A DNA stretch of 64,000 bases from DASQPR01 sp963836785 (GTDB lineage: Bacteria; Actinomycetota; Actinomycetes; Mycobacteriales; Micromonosporaceae). The notes beneath the pieces are model-generated. The model was not told the origin of the DNA and ran no database searches. It saw only the letters and a list, made by a program, of their open reading frames with translations. The position numbers were made by a program, and so were the translations under genes. Below are positions 29,864 through 38,922 of this stretch, piece after piece. The stretch is taken from NCBI GenBank assembly GCA_963836785.1, contig CAWIKW010000009.1, positions 1 through 64,000 on the forward strand, given 5' to 3'. Position 1 is the stretch's first letter, and each line of letters starts with the position of its first letter.

Positions 29864-30109
29864 ATGAGCAGTCGTCCCGAGATCACCGAGGGCCTCGCCG
29901 AGATCCTCGAAGAGGTCGCTGGAGTCAACCCGAGCGACGTCGCCGAGGAGAAGTCGTTCACCGATGATCTGGACGTCGACTCGCTGTCGATGGTCGAGGT
30001 CGTCGTCGCGGCCGAGGAGAAGTTCGGCGTCAAGATCCCCGACGACGAGGTGCAGAACCTGAAGACCGTCGGCGACGCCGTGTCGTTCATCGAGAAGGCG
30101 CAGGCGTAA
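29864..30109 (+). CDS. acpP: Acyl carrier protein
   Basis: Small acidic carrier of 81 residues that holds growing acyl chains on 4'-phosphopantetheine. The attachment Ser40 lies in DLDVDSLSMVE. The ATG at 29864 has GGAAGGAA eight bases upstream; a longer open frame from 29798 has no ribosome site. It lies between fabH and fabF, four bases before the fabF start. Confidence 0.96.
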   Translation: MSSRPEITEGLAEILEEVAGVNPSDVAEEKSFTDDLDVDSLSMVEVVVAAEEKFGVKIPDDEVQNLKTVGDAVSFIEKAQA

Positions 30110-30113
30110 CACT

Positions 30114-31364
30114 GTGACAACGGACGTCGTCGTTACCGGGCTCGGCGCGACGACCCCGCTCGGCGGGGACGTCACGTCCACCTGGGACGCCATGCTGGCC
30201 GGTCGCTCCGGGGTCACGCCGCTGACCCAGGAGTGGGCCGCCCAGCTACCTGTACGGATCGCGGCGCAACTCGCCGTCGAGCCGTCCGAAATGATCGACC
30301 GAGTCAAGTTGCGCCGGCTCGACCGCTCCGAAGCGGTCGCGCTGATCGCGGCGCATCAGGCTTGGAAGGACGCCGGCCTGGCCCCCGCTACCGCGGATGC
30401 CAGCGCGGCGGTCGCGGCCGGAATCGATCCGGAGCGGCTCGCCGTCGTCGTCGGCAGCGGCATTGGCGGGGCCCAGACACTGCTCAGTCAGGACGACATC
30501 CTGGAGCAGTCGGGCCCCCGGCGGGTCAGCCCGCACACCGTACCCATGTTGATGCCGAACGGGCCGGCGGCCTGGGTCGGCCTGGAGCTCGGCGCGAAGG
30601 CCGGCGTGCATTCGCCGGCCAGCGCATGCGCGACCGGCGCGGAGGCCATCGCCTGGGCGTTGGACATCATCCGGTCCGGACGCGCCGACATCGTCGTGGC
30701 CGGCGGCACGGAAGCGGTCATCGCACCGCTGCCGATCGCCGGGTTCGCCTCGATGCGTGCCATGTCGACGCGCAACGACGACCCGGAGCGGGCATCGCGG
30801 CCATGGGACAAGGCTCGCGACGGCTTCGTGCTGGGCGAGGGCTCCGGCGTGATCGTGCTCGAACGCGCCGACTCTGCCGCGGCCCGCGGTGCCCACGTCT
30901 ACGCCAAGCTCGCCGGCGCCGGCATGACCTCGGACGGCTACGACATCGTGCAGCCCGACCCGCAGGGTGCTGGCGGTGCCCGGGCAATCGCGCTCGCGCT
31001 GCGCGACTCCGGGCTGGCAAAGACCGACATCGTCCACGTCAACGCCCACGCGACGTCGACACCGAGCGGCGACATGGCCGAGATCATCGGCCTGCGTGCG
31101 GTGCTGGGCGACCACATGGTCTTGACGTCGACGAAATCCATGCACGGTCACCTGTTGGGCGCGGCCGGTGCACTCGAGTCGATCGCCACGATCCTGGCGA
31201 TCTACCACGGTGTCGTGCCACCGACGATCAACCTCGACGACCCCGAGGACGGCTTACTCGATGTCGCCGCGCACAAAGCGCGACACATGGAGGTGCCCGC
31301 GGCGCTGAACAACTCGTTCGGCTTCGGCGGTCACAACGCCGCCCTGATCTTCACGCACGCCTGA
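30114..31364 (+). CDS. fabF: 3-oxoacyl-ACP synthase II
   Basis: Elongating condensing enzyme of type II fatty-acid synthesis, 416 aa. The catalytic triad is complete: Cys172 in SACATGAEA, His in VNAHATSTPSGD and His in KSMHGHLLGAAG; the C-terminal NNSFGFGGHN loop is present. GTG start at 30114 right behind acpP. The KasA/FabF distinction cannot be made by eye, but there is only one copy here, unlike the kasA-kasB pair of mycobacteria. Confidence 0.96.
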   Translation: MTTDVVVTGLGATTPLGGDVTSTWDAMLAGRSGVTPLTQEWAAQLPVRIAAQLAVEPSEMIDRVKLRRLDRSEAVALIAAHQAWKDAGLAPATADASAAVAAGIDPERLAVVVGSGIGGAQTLLSQDDILEQSGPRRVSPHTVPMLMPNGPAAWVGLELGAKAGVHSPASACATGAEAIAWALDIIRSGRADIVVAGGTEAVIAPLPIAGFASMRAMSTRNDDPERASRPWDKARDGFVLGEGSGVIVLERADSAAARGAHVYAKLAGAGMTSDGYDIVQPDPQGAGGARAIALALRDSGLAKTDIVHVNAHATSTPSGDMAEIIGLRAVLGDHMVLTSTKSMHGHLLGAAGALESIATILAIYHGVVPPTINLDDPEDGLLDVAAHKARHMEVPAALNNSFGFGGHNAALIFTHA

Positions 31365-31384
31365 CCATCCCCGGAGGGATCGCC

Positions 31385-32827
31385 GTGACCACCACCGAGA
31401 CGCCTACCCCAACCGCCGACGACACCACCGACTATCGCGACCCCGAGCTTCGCCTGCGCAACCTGTTCGACCGGGGCACGCTGCGTCTGACGATGCAGCG
31501 TGACAGCTCGGGCGTGCTGTGCGCGAAGGGCGAAATCGACGGTACGCCGGCGATCGCGTACGCCACCGACGGCACGAAAATGGGCGGTGCCATGGGCATC
31601 GAGGGTTGCCGCCACATCGTCGACGCGATCGACATGGCCGTGCGCGAACGCGTACCGGTCCTGGGTCTGTGGCATTCCGGTGGCGCCCGGCTGCCGGAAG
31701 GCGTGCTGGCGCTCGATGGTGTCGGAATCGTATTCGCGGCGATGGTGCGGGCCTCGGGTCGGGTGCCGCAGATCTCGGTCGTGCTCGGCCCGGCCGCCGG
31801 TGGCGCGGCGTACGGTCCGGCGTTGACCGATGTGGTGATCATGGGCGGTGACGGTCGGATCTTCGTCACCGGTCCGGAGGTGGTCCGTAGCGTCACCGGC
31901 GAGAACGTCGACATGGAGCGCCTCGGCGGTCCGGAGCCGCACGGTCGCCGGTCCGGCGTCGTACACGTGACCACCAAGGACGACGCATCGGCGCTGGACA
32001 GCGCGCGCCAGATCGCATCGCTGCTCGGCCATCAGGGCCGGCTCTCGGTGTCCGACCTCGCCGAGGACGTCGACCTCGGTGCGTTGCTGCCGGCCGAGAC
32101 CAACCGGGCCTATGACGTGAAGCCGGTGGTGAAGGCACTGCTCGACGAGGCGGCCGAGGACACCGGACTCGGCGGCCCGGTCGAACTCCACGCGAAGTGG
32201 GCGCCGAACATCGTCACGACGCTCGGCCGGTTCGGCGGCCGTACGGTCGGCGTGATCGCCAACAACCCGCTTCGCCTCGGTGGGTGCCTGGACTCGGCCA
32301 GCGCCGAAAAGGCCGCCCGGTTCGTACGGATGTGTGATGCGCTCGGTGTGCCGCTGATCGTCCTCGTCGACGTCCCCGGATACCTACCCGGTGTCGGCCA
32401 GGAATGGGACGGCGTCGTACGTCGCGGTGCCAAGCTGCTGCACGCCTTCGCCGAAGCGGTGGTGCCACGAGTCACGCTCGTGACGCGGAAGTCGTACGGC
32501 GGCGCGTACATCGCGATGAACTCGAAGGCGCTCGGTGCGACCGCGGTGTACGCCTGGCCGAACGCGGAGATCGCGGTGATGGGTGCGAGCGCCGCCGTGA
32601 ACATCCTGCACCGCAAGAAACTCGCCGCGGCAAAGCCGGAAGAGCGCGAGGCGCTGCGGGCGCACCTCATCGAGGATCAGGCCCGGGTCGCCGGCGGGGT
32701 CAACCGGGCGCTCGAGATCGGCGTCGTCGACGAGGTCATCGAACCAAAGCAGACGAGGCTGCGGATCGCGGAGGCGATCGCGGCAGCGCCGGCGGCCCGC
32801 GGCGCGCACGGGAACATCCCCCTGTAA
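31385..32827 (+). CDS. accD: Acyl-CoA carboxylase carboxyltransferase subunit (AccD6-like)
   Basis: Transfers carboxyl groups from carboxybiotin to acetyl- or propionyl-CoA, supplying malonyl-CoA to the fab enzymes. About 480 aa with the two crotonase-like halves in one chain: LWHSGGARLPEG and GPAAGGAAYGPALTD in the N half; DVPGYLPGVGQE and TRKSYGGAYIAMNSK in the C half. The GTG at 31385 follows GGAGGG by six bases. It is last in the operon, as accD6 (Rv2247) is in M. tuberculosis. The biotinylated AccA subunit is not in the window. Confidence 0.94.
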   Translation: MTTTETPTPTADDTTDYRDPELRLRNLFDRGTLRLTMQRDSSGVLCAKGEIDGTPAIAYATDGTKMGGAMGIEGCRHIVDAIDMAVRERVPVLGLWHSGGARLPEGVLALDGVGIVFAAMVRASGRVPQISVVLGPAAGGAAYGPALTDVVIMGGDGRIFVTGPEVVRSVTGENVDMERLGGPEPHGRRSGVVHVTTKDDASALDSARQIASLLGHQGRLSVSDLAEDVDLGALLPAETNRAYDVKPVVKALLDEAAEDTGLGGPVELHAKWAPNIVTTLGRFGGRTVGVIANNPLRLGGCLDSASAEKAARFVRMCDALGVPLIVLVDVPGYLPGVGQEWDGVVRRGAKLLHAFAEAVVPRVTLVTRKSYGGAYIAMNSKALGATAVYAWPNAEIAVMGASAAVNILHRKKLAAAKPEEREALRAHLIEDQARVAGGVNRALEIGVVDEVIEPKQTRLRIAEAIAAAPAARGAHGNIPL

Positions 32828-32909
32828 CGCAACACCCCGCTGCTCGCAACATCCCGCTGCTCGCAACTTCCCGCTGTCGCAACATCCCGCTGTCGCAACA
32901 TCCCGCGAT
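32828..32909. repeat. Five tandem 16-17 bp units right after the accD stop
   Basis: The units start at 32828, 32845, 32862, 32878 and 32894 with consensus CGCAACATCCCGCTGt. They resemble the last codons of accD itself (GGGAACATCCCCCTGTAA), as if the gene end had been duplicated. The array begins at the first base after the stop. Confidence 0.88.
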
Positions 32910-32937
32910 CCACCGTCGCGGCATATCAGACGGCCAA

Positions 32938-32979
32938 CAACGGCGCCGGCCCGGGTCACCCCCGGAGCCGGCGCCGTTG
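32938..32979. terminator. Bidirectional terminator between accD and DUF3145
   Basis: A perfect 13-bp stem (32938-32950 with 32967-32979) encloses a second CCGGG/CCCGG stem, forming one long hairpin between convergent genes. It fits a terminator for the fab operon and for the minus-strand DUF3145 gene. Confidence 0.85.
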
Positions 32980-32994
32980 CCGTGTGTTCTGCGG

Positions 32995-33486
32995 TCAGCC
33001 GACCTGTGTCAGCAGCATGGCCGGCGCACCATCGCCGGCGTAGCGGTACGGCTCGAGTTCGTCGTCCCACGCCGTGCCGAGGGCCTTGTCGATCTCGTGG
33101 GCGAGCGCCTCGGGATTGCGCGCCTTTGCCATCAACGTACGCAGCCGGTCCTCGCCGAGCATGACGTCACCGTTGGCGCTCGTCGGCGCGCCGAACAGCC
33201 CCCGGCCGGGTACGTGCATGAAGCGCTGCCCATCGATGCCGGGGCTCGGCTCCTCGGTGACCTCGAACCGCAGCATCGGCCATTGCCGCAGTGACGCGGC
33301 CAACTCGGATCCGGTGCCCGGTCGGCCGGACCACGTGCACTCCGCACGCCGGGCGACCGGGTCGACGGGCTGCGCGGTCCAATGCAGGTTCACCGGCGCA
33401 TCGAGGACGCGCGCGATCGCCCACTCGACGTGCGGGCACACTGCCAGCGGTGTCGAGTGGACAAATACGACGCCACGCGTTGGCAC
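32995..33486 (-). CDS. DUF3145 domain protein
   Basis: Conserved actinobacterial protein of 163 aa with no established function, found beside fabF in Streptomyces (SCO2391-like). It starts VPTRGVVFVHSTPLAVCPHVEWAIARVL and contains TWSGRPGTGSELAASLRQWPMLRFEVTEEPSPG and a C-terminal ALGTAWDDELEPYRYAGDG. The GTG at 33486 has GGGAGG six bases upstream; the open frame continues to 33615 without a better start. Convergent with the fab operon. Confidence 0.9.
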   Translation of the reverse strand: MPTRGVVFVHSTPLAVCPHVEWAIARVLDAPVNLHWTAQPVDPVARRAECTWSGRPGTGSELAASLRQWPMLRFEVTEEPSPGIDGQRFMHVPGRGLFGAPTSANGDVMLGEDRLRTLMAKARNPEALAHEIDKALGTAWDDELEPYRYAGDGAPAMLLTQVG

Positions 33487-33682
33487 GGATACCTCCCGAC
33501 GGGTCCAGGTGCGTCTTCCCCAACGACCTGTCCGTGCGACGTACGCATGCCTCGCGTGCTCATCATGATGCCGGCGGGACGCATGTGGCGCCAGTGAATC
33601 GCCGATTTCCGCCACAATCGGGCCGGCGTGTCGCGCGCGACGCGCCGAAGATCACGTCGTGGTGGGGGCGTCCGGTCGCAGT

Positions 33683-33733
33683 TGTACGGAACTTGGCCGA
33701 CGGTGGCGGCCGGCGCCGGCCAAGTTCCGTACA
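33683..33733. repeat. Perfect 16-bp inverted repeat between divergent genes
   Basis: TGTACGGAACTTGGCC (33683-33698) and its exact inverse (33718-33733) flank a 19-bp GC-rich loop. It lies about 200 bp upstream of DUF3145 and 290 bp upstream of the 34026 gene, in a 539-bp divergent gap, so it is unlikely to be a terminator. No second copy is in the window. It could be a regulator site, a structured RNA or the relic of a small mobile repeat. Confidence 0.8.
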
Positions 33734-33755
33734 GTTCCGGGCGGGCCGCGCCGCG

Positions 33756-33818
33756 CCGCGAGCCGCGAGCCGCGAGCCGCGAGCCGCGAGCCGCGAGCCG
33801 CGAGCCGCGAGCCGCGAG
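33756..33818. repeat. Nine perfect 7-bp tandem repeats (CCGCGAG)
   Basis: Nine uninterrupted copies of CCGCGAG, then a decayed copy. The rest of the gap (33487-33682 and 33819-34025) shows no gene; a TAACAT near 33893 could be a -10 element for the next gene. Slippage could change copy number readily. Confidence 0.92.
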
Positions 33819-34025
33819 CCGAAAGATATCGGGCATTGTGAGCCGTGCAACCCGATCGGCCGGAGGGCGACGCTCGCCCTGGTTTCGGCTAACATTGGTC
33901 GCGGCCGGCAGCCCCGGCTGATCGTGCTGGGTTGCTTCAAAGGCCGGCCGGGTATCCAGACCGGACGTCGGTAGCCAGGCACACCCCCGTGAACCGCAAC
34001 CGACGTTTTCGCAAGGAGTCCCCCC

Positions 34026-34352
34026 GTGGCAAGCAACACTTCAAAGACCGCGCGCGCCTCAGTCCGCGCTGGCCAGAGTTCTGGTGCCGCGCTGAGCGTG
34101 CTGGGTGAGTTCAAGTACGTGATCCCGCTCGACGGTGGCAAGAGCGCCTACGTGCGGAACCTCATCACCGGCAAGACGACGCGACTCAAGACGAGTTCGG
34201 ATGCGTTCGCCGAGGAAATCCGCGCGCTCGCCGCGGCCGGCCACGGCGCCAAGGTCCGGGCCGAGCTCGACGCGCTCGACGCCGCGCAGCCGACGCACGG
34301 CTGGGGTCTGACCGAGAAGCGTCTCATGGAAGCCGGCGTCTTCGGCGACTGA
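34026..34352 (+). CDS. Small conserved-looking protein of unknown function
   Basis: 108 aa, not recognised. The GTG at 34026 has a strong AAGGAG upstream and a terminator follows, so the gene is real. The sequence is soluble, with a basic Ser/Ala-rich start (ASNTSKTARASVRAGQSSG), a beta-rich middle (LSVLGEFKYVIPLDGGKSAYVRNLITGKTTRLKT) and a helical end (WGLTEKRLMEAGVFGD). It stands alone as a single-gene unit behind the repeat-rich gap. Confidence 0.7.
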   Translation: MASNTSKTARASVRAGQSSGAALSVLGEFKYVIPLDGGKSAYVRNLITGKTTRLKTSSDAFAEEIRALAAAGHGAKVRAELDALDAAQPTHGWGLTEKRLMEAGVFGD

Positions 34353-34379
34353 ACCCCGCCGCACGACCCGAGAATCACC

Positions 34380-34418
34380 ACGAAGACCGGCACCTCGCAA
34401 GCGGGTGCCGGCCTTCGT
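34380..34418. terminator. Terminator shared by the 34026 gene and the convergent gene
   Basis: Fifteen-base arms (34380-34394 with 34404-34418) pair with one mismatch around a nine-base loop. It lies 27 bp after one stop and 16 bp before the convergent gene's stop. Confidence 0.85.
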
Positions 34419-34433
34419 CATCTCCGCACGTCG

Positions 34434-35477
34434 CTACGCCACGTCCGAGACCCGTACGCCGTCCAGCTTCGCCGCGAAGTCGCTCCCGAACGCCATCGAC
34501 GGTGTGTGGGCCCCCGGCGCCGGACACGTCCGATCGTCGTTCAACTCGCCTACGGCGCGGACCACGGCGTCGGCGGTCAGGTCATATGCGTTGGGGCCGG
34601 TGAGCGTGCCGCTGCGCGTGTGGCCGTCAGCGTCCCGGACCTCGCCCCAGACCTCGGATCGGCTGCGCGCCCGACGGTCGGCATCCGGTCCGGTGACCCG
34701 GGCACTCACCAGGCGTCGGGCGAGGCCGAGCAATGGAGCCGACCGGAGCACGCCGGTCAGGGCGGCTCCGCGACCCTTCATCGGTAACTCGGTGTAGACC
34801 GTGATGTTCGGAATGCCGGTGCTGCGAAAGGCGGTGACGAGATCGCCCCACCGCACACTGGCGACCGACCGCTCGCCGGACGGGAACGGAGCTCGACGGC
34901 GCGGCGAGCCGATCGGGGTCGATACCAACACGCCGTTACGTCGCACCCGGCCACCGCCAGCCATCCCGGAAAGCGCCGTGCGGGCCGTGCCGCGGCTCAG
35001 TCCGCCGCCGGCGTGGAACGCCAGCTCCAGACTGCTCGCGCCGGGCAATGCGGCGGCGAGCCGCGCCGCCAGACAATCCGTCGGTACGACATCGAAGCCG
35101 GCCCCCGGCACCAGGACGACACCGGCCGCGACCGCCTCCTCGTGGCGGGCAAAGATCGACTCGAAGACCTCGATCTCGCCGGTCACATCGAGATAGTGAG
35201 TGCCGGTGGCAAGGCATGCGTCGACCATCGGTGCCGACGTCGCGACGAACGGCCCCGCGCAGTGTGCCACCAGCCGTACCCCCGAAAGGGCGGCCCGAAG
35301 CGCCGCCGGATCGTCGAGGGCGACCACGACGTGCTCCAGAGCGAGTTCATCGGCGAGCGCGCGTATCGCGCCGGCGCTCCGGCCGGCCAATACCGGGCGC
35401 AGGCCCAGGAGCACCGCCCGTCGGGCGACAAGCTCACCGGTATAGCCATTGGCGCCGTAAATCATCCACTCCGGCAT
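34434..35477 (-). CDS. Saccharopine-dehydrogenase-like NAD(P) oxidoreductase
   Basis: About 347 aa with an N-terminal Rossmann domain (MIYGANGYTGELVARRA) of the saccharopine dehydrogenase/trans-acting enoyl reductase superfamily. Further motifs are LVAHCAGPFV, GTHYLDVTGE and GAGFDVVPTDCLA. The ATG at 35477 is chosen because the NAD-binding strand begins five residues later; the frame upstream is Arg/Pro-rich. In mycobacteria, relatives act on lipids, but no substrate can be deduced here. Divergent from the helicase gene. Confidence 0.82.
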   Translation of the reverse strand: MPEWMIYGANGYTGELVARRAVLLGLRPVLAGRSAGAIRALADELALEHVVVALDDPAALRAALSGVRLVAHCAGPFVATSAPMVDACLATGTHYLDVTGEIEVFESIFARHEEAVAAGVVLVPGAGFDVVPTDCLAARLAAALPGASSLELAFHAGGGLSRGTARTALSGMAGGGRVRRNGVLVSTPIGSPRRRAPFPSGERSVASVRWGDLVTAFRSTGIPNITVYTELPMKGRGAALTGVLRSAPLLGLARRLVSARVTGPDADRRARSRSEVWGEVRDADGHTRSGTLTGPNAYDLTADAVVRAVGELNDDRTCPAPGAHTPSMAFGSDFAAKLDGVRVSDVA

Positions 35478-35644
35478 GTGCACACCGTAGGTGCCGGTTC
35501 GGGCTAGGGCCAGTTGGCGAGGGCCAGTTCGAGCCGGCGCTCGCGGCCGCGAACCGCGCCGCGACCGGCCCGCAGCCGGGCGGCGTATTGTTGAACGTCC
35601 GCCGAATGGGCGGGCCACCCGCTTGTCCACGCCCGGGGAGACTC

Positions 35645-37867
35645 GTGACCGCCACGCGCCAAGAACAGCCGCCAGCATCGGGGATCGGAGCCACCGCAGC
35701 GGCGCCGGACGGCGAAGCGGTCGACGCTGACACCGGTGGCGACGCGGCCGCCGAAATCGCCGCGGAACAGCGGTACGTCGATCGCGTCTACGCACGCCTG
35801 GAACGGGCGAAAAGGGACGCGGCCGAGGCGGAGGCGGCCGGCTACAGCCTCGCGACCGTCGGAAACTTCGGTGCGCTGGTCGAGCGCGACGCGATGGTCT
35901 TCCATGCCGCTCGGCGGCGCCGGATGCTCGACGCGGAGCACGAGGGCCTCGTCTTCGGCCGGCTCGATCTGCACGGCCCGGAGACCCGATACATCGGCCG
36001 GCTGGGCCTGCGCGATGACGAGGCTCGGGCGCTCGTCATCGACTGGCGGGCACCGGCCGCCGCGCCGTTCTACCGCGCCACGCCGACCGATCCGATGGAG
36101 GTGATCCGCCGCCGCACGATAGCGAGCAACGGCGAGCGGGTAACGAGCATCGAGGACGATCTTCTCGACCCGGACGCCGCGCCGGCCGACATGCGGATCA
36201 TCGGCGACGGTGCGCTGGTGGCGTCGCTGGCTCGCACGACCGGCACCGGGATGCGCGACATCGTCGCCACCATCCAGCGCGAGCAGGACGAAGCGATCCG
36301 ATCCCCGGCCTCCGGGGCCACGTTCGTCCGTGGCGGCCCCGGCACCGGCAAGACCGCGGTCGCGCTGCACCGTGCCGCCTACCTGCTCTACTCCGATCGG
36401 CAACGCTTTGCCGGTGGCGGCGTCCTGGTGGTCGGGCCGTCGCCCGTCTTCGTCACCTACATTTCCCGCGTGCTGCCCTCGTTGGGCGAGGACGAAGTGA
36501 CTCTGGCGTCGTTGGGCTCGATGGTCGACGGCATCGTGGCGAGCCGCCACGACGACAGCGCGGTCGCCACGGTCAAGGGCTCGGCGCGGATGGCGCGCCT
36601 GCTGGCGCGGGCCGCACGTGGAACGGCGCCGGACGCGCCGACCGAGTTGCGCCTGCTCTATCGCGGCACGCTGCTCCGCCTCGGCCGCCGCGAGCTGGAC
36701 CGGTTGCGCGACACCGTCTTCGGGCTCGGATCGTCACGCAATGGCCTGCGCCGCAAGGCCGCCGGCCACGTGTTGGATGCCCTGTGGCAACAGGCTCGCG
36801 ACCTGCTCGGGCCCGGCTGGACCACACCTCGGGAAGACTTTGCCGAACAGGTCGCCGAACGCCGCGAATTCATCGTGTTCATGCGCGGGTTCTGGCCGGT
36901 GCTGCGACCGATCGATGTGCTCGGCTGGCTCGCCGATCCGGGCCGGCTACGCGACTACGCCAACGGACTGCTCGATCGGCGTGAGATGGCGTTGCTGGCC
37001 GGCGCTCTCCCGACCGCCGACGAGAAGCCGGCGGACGTCTCGGTCGAGGATGTCGCGTTGCTCGACGAGTTGGACGACCTGCTCGGGCAGCCGCCACGAC
37101 CACCCCGGCAGCAGGGCGATCCGTACATGGTCGGTGGCGTACGGGAGGTCACTACGTACGCCGACCGCCAGGCGGCCGCCCGCCGTGCCGTCGACCGACC
37201 GACCGACTACCGCGACTACGCCCACATCGTCGTCGACGAGGCACAGGACGTGTCGCCGATGCAGTGGCGGATGATCGGCCGCCGGGCGGCGTACGCCTCC
37301 TGGACGATCGTCGGGGATCCGGCGCAGTCGGCCTGGCAGGGCGACCCGACCGAGACGCGCAAGGCGCGCGATGCCGCGCTGCGCGGGCGCAAGCGCAACG
37401 ATTTCGTGCTGCATACGAACTATCGGAACTCGGTGGAGATATTCGACGTCGCGGCGACCGTCGTGAGCCACGCCGAGCCGGATCTCGAGTTGCCGACCGC
37501 GGTGCGCCGCAGTGGCGTCGATCCGAGGCATGTCGTCGTTGACCGCGACGGGTTTCCGGCGTCCGTACGCGACGCGGTGGCGGATCTGCTCGGTGGCGTC
37601 GCCGGGACCGTCGGCGTCATCGCCGCCCAGTCCGACCGGGACACGGTCGCGGCCTGGATCGGCCCGGATGTCGACGCACGGGTGCAGGTGGTGACGAGCC
37701 TCGAAGCGAAGGGCATGGAATATGACGGAGTGCTCGTCGTGGATCCGGCCGCGATTGTCGCCGAGTCGGCGTCGGGCGTGCGTACGCTCTATGTCGCCCT
37801 CTCTCGCGCGACCCAACGCCTGACCACGGTCGCCACCGACGATTTGTGGCTCCAAGGCAAGTCCTGA
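35645..37867 (+). CDS. UvrD-like SF1 helicase, HelD/HelR type RNA-polymerase recycling factor
   Basis: About 740 aa. ATPase that, in this family, removes stalled RNA polymerase from DNA; the Streptomyces relative HelR protects against rifampicin. An N-terminal coiled region (AAEIAAEQRYVDRVYARLERAKRDAAEAE) precedes GRLDLHGPETRYIGRLGL and a split SF1 motor: Walker A GGPGTGKTAVALHR (about residue 230), Walker B VVDEAQDVSPMQ (about 529), VGDPAQS and LEAKGMEYDGV near the end. The GTG at 35645 follows GGGGAG; the long frame upstream is a shadow of the divergent gene. Stops 20 bp from a convergent gene. Confidence 0.88.
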   Translation: MTATRQEQPPASGIGATAAAPDGEAVDADTGGDAAAEIAAEQRYVDRVYARLERAKRDAAEAEAAGYSLATVGNFGALVERDAMVFHAARRRRMLDAEHEGLVFGRLDLHGPETRYIGRLGLRDDEARALVIDWRAPAAAPFYRATPTDPMEVIRRRTIASNGERVTSIEDDLLDPDAAPADMRIIGDGALVASLARTTGTGMRDIVATIQREQDEAIRSPASGATFVRGGPGTGKTAVALHRAAYLLYSDRQRFAGGGVLVVGPSPVFVTYISRVLPSLGEDEVTLASLGSMVDGIVASRHDDSAVATVKGSARMARLLARAARGTAPDAPTELRLLYRGTLLRLGRRELDRLRDTVFGLGSSRNGLRRKAAGHVLDALWQQARDLLGPGWTTPREDFAEQVAERREFIVFMRGFWPVLRPIDVLGWLADPGRLRDYANGLLDRREMALLAGALPTADEKPADVSVEDVALLDELDDLLGQPPRPPRQQGDPYMVGGVREVTTYADRQAAARRAVDRPTDYRDYAHIVVDEAQDVSPMQWRMIGRRAAYASWTIVGDPAQSAWQGDPTETRKARDAALRGRKRNDFVLHTNYRNSVEIFDVAATVVSHAEPDLELPTAVRRSGVDPRHVVVDRDGFPASVRDAVADLLGGVAGTVGVIAAQSDRDTVAAWIGPDVDARVQVVTSLEAKGMEYDGVLVVDPAAIVAESASGVRTLYVALSRATQRLTTVATDDLWLQGKS

Positions 37868-37887
37868 GGAGCCGTCGGACGGGTGGG

Positions 37888-38757
37888 TCACGCGAAACGT
37901 TGGGACGCGGTGGCCTGCGGGTGCAGCGCCTCCAGGTCCAGCAGATGCGCCGGTGCCTCGGGTAGCGCGATGCGGCTGGTGACGTCCGCGTCGGGGTCGA
38001 CGCGCAACAGTTCGCCGGGCTCCATCGGCCGCCAATGCGGGTTGTCGTCCATCCGTTCACTGGCCACGACGACCGACGGTACGGCCGCCAGATCCTCGGA
38101 GTGGACGCGCATGCGGCCGGCCGTACCGCTGTGGTCCAGGTGCCGAACGCCGTGGTGGCCACCGGCGGCGCGCCGGAGAACGTACAGATGGTGGGTGTCT
38201 GGATAGCGCAGGGCCCACAGTTCCTGCGCGGTGGTGAGGACGAGGTTGAGCGAGTAGACGGGCAGGTTGTGTGCGACCCACCGGGCGGCACTCTCGATGC
38301 CGCGCCCGACGTCGCCACCGTTCGCTCGGGTTTCCCGGGTGATCAGCGCGAAGAAGCGCTCCGAGTCGGTGTCGCCGCCGACCAGCGACCGATCGTCGCC
38401 CAATACTGCGTCGAGGCGGTCCAGCCCCTCGATCACCCCGTTGTGGGCGAACAGCCTTCCGTCCTGAAGGAACGGGTGGGTGTTGCGCTCCGAGAGAGCG
38501 CCGGTGGACGCGAAGCGCACATGGGCGATGAAGGTGGTCGATTCGACGTGCATCGCCTCCTGGGCGAAGGCGACGTCCTTGTACGCGGCGATCGGTGCCT
38601 TGTGGACCTCCGCCATGCCGTCGGCGTCGAAGACGCCGAGGCCAGTGCCGTCGGGATCGTGCCGGCTCTGCCAGCTCACACTGTCCGGCGCGTCGAGCAG
38701 CCAGAACGTGGCCCGCGTCCGCTGTGGCGCACTGCTGAGACCAAACAACCGACACAT
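37888..38757 (-). CDS. Class II glutamine amidotransferase (YafJ/EgtC-like)
   Basis: N-terminal-nucleophile amidohydrolase of about 289 aa. The chain starts MCRLFGLSS, so Cys2 becomes the nucleophile once Met is removed; the ATG at 38757 is therefore the real start, not the GTG-type codon upstream. Other motifs are SRHDPDGTGLG, IAHVRFASTG, THPF and FAHNGVIEG, and GGDTDSERFF. Such proteins hydrolyse gamma-glutamyl amides; EgtC of ergothioneine synthesis is one example, but no other egt gene is near. Function open. Confidence 0.85.
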   Translation of the reverse strand: MCRLFGLSSAPQRTRATFWLLDAPDSVSWQSRHDPDGTGLGVFDADGMAEVHKAPIAAYKDVAFAQEAMHVESTTFIAHVRFASTGALSERNTHPFLQDGRLFAHNGVIEGLDRLDAVLGDDRSLVGGDTDSERFFALITRETRANGGDVGRGIESAARWVAHNLPVYSLNLVLTTAQELWALRYPDTHHLYVLRRAAGGHHGVRHLDHSGTAGRMRVHSEDLAAVPSVVVASERMDDNPHWRPMEPGELLRVDPDADVTSRIALPEAPAHLLDLEALHPQATASQRFA

Positions 38758-38892
38758 CCCGCGCACTCCGCTTCGCCGTCGGCTCGCCCACCCGGATCGG
38801 CGGCCATTCCCGACCTTAACCGCACCGGGCGGGTCAGCACCGGGAAACCTGGACCGTGACCCGCCAGCGGCCAGTCGCGCTGTGCTTGACGC

Positions 38893-38910
38893 GCCAGCCG
38901 GTCGGCTGGC
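38893..38910 (-). terminator. Hairpin after folD
   Basis: GCCAGCC-GGTC-GGCTGGC, a perfect 7-bp stem with a four-base loop, begins 13 bases past the folD stop. No U-run. Probable terminator of the fchA-folD unit. Confidence 0.55.
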
Positions 38911-38922
38911 TCGTCCAAGAGG

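Noticed and set aside
30233..31384. First part of the long frame that runs into accD
   Set aside because: It overlaps fabF in another frame. The accD ribosome site and family start are at 31385, so it is not a fusion.
33683..33733. Terminator reading of the 16-bp inverted repeat
   Set aside because: Both neighbouring genes point away from it, so nothing needs terminating there.
33756..33818. CRISPR-like array
   Set aside because: Seven-base repeats without spacers; no cas genes in the window.
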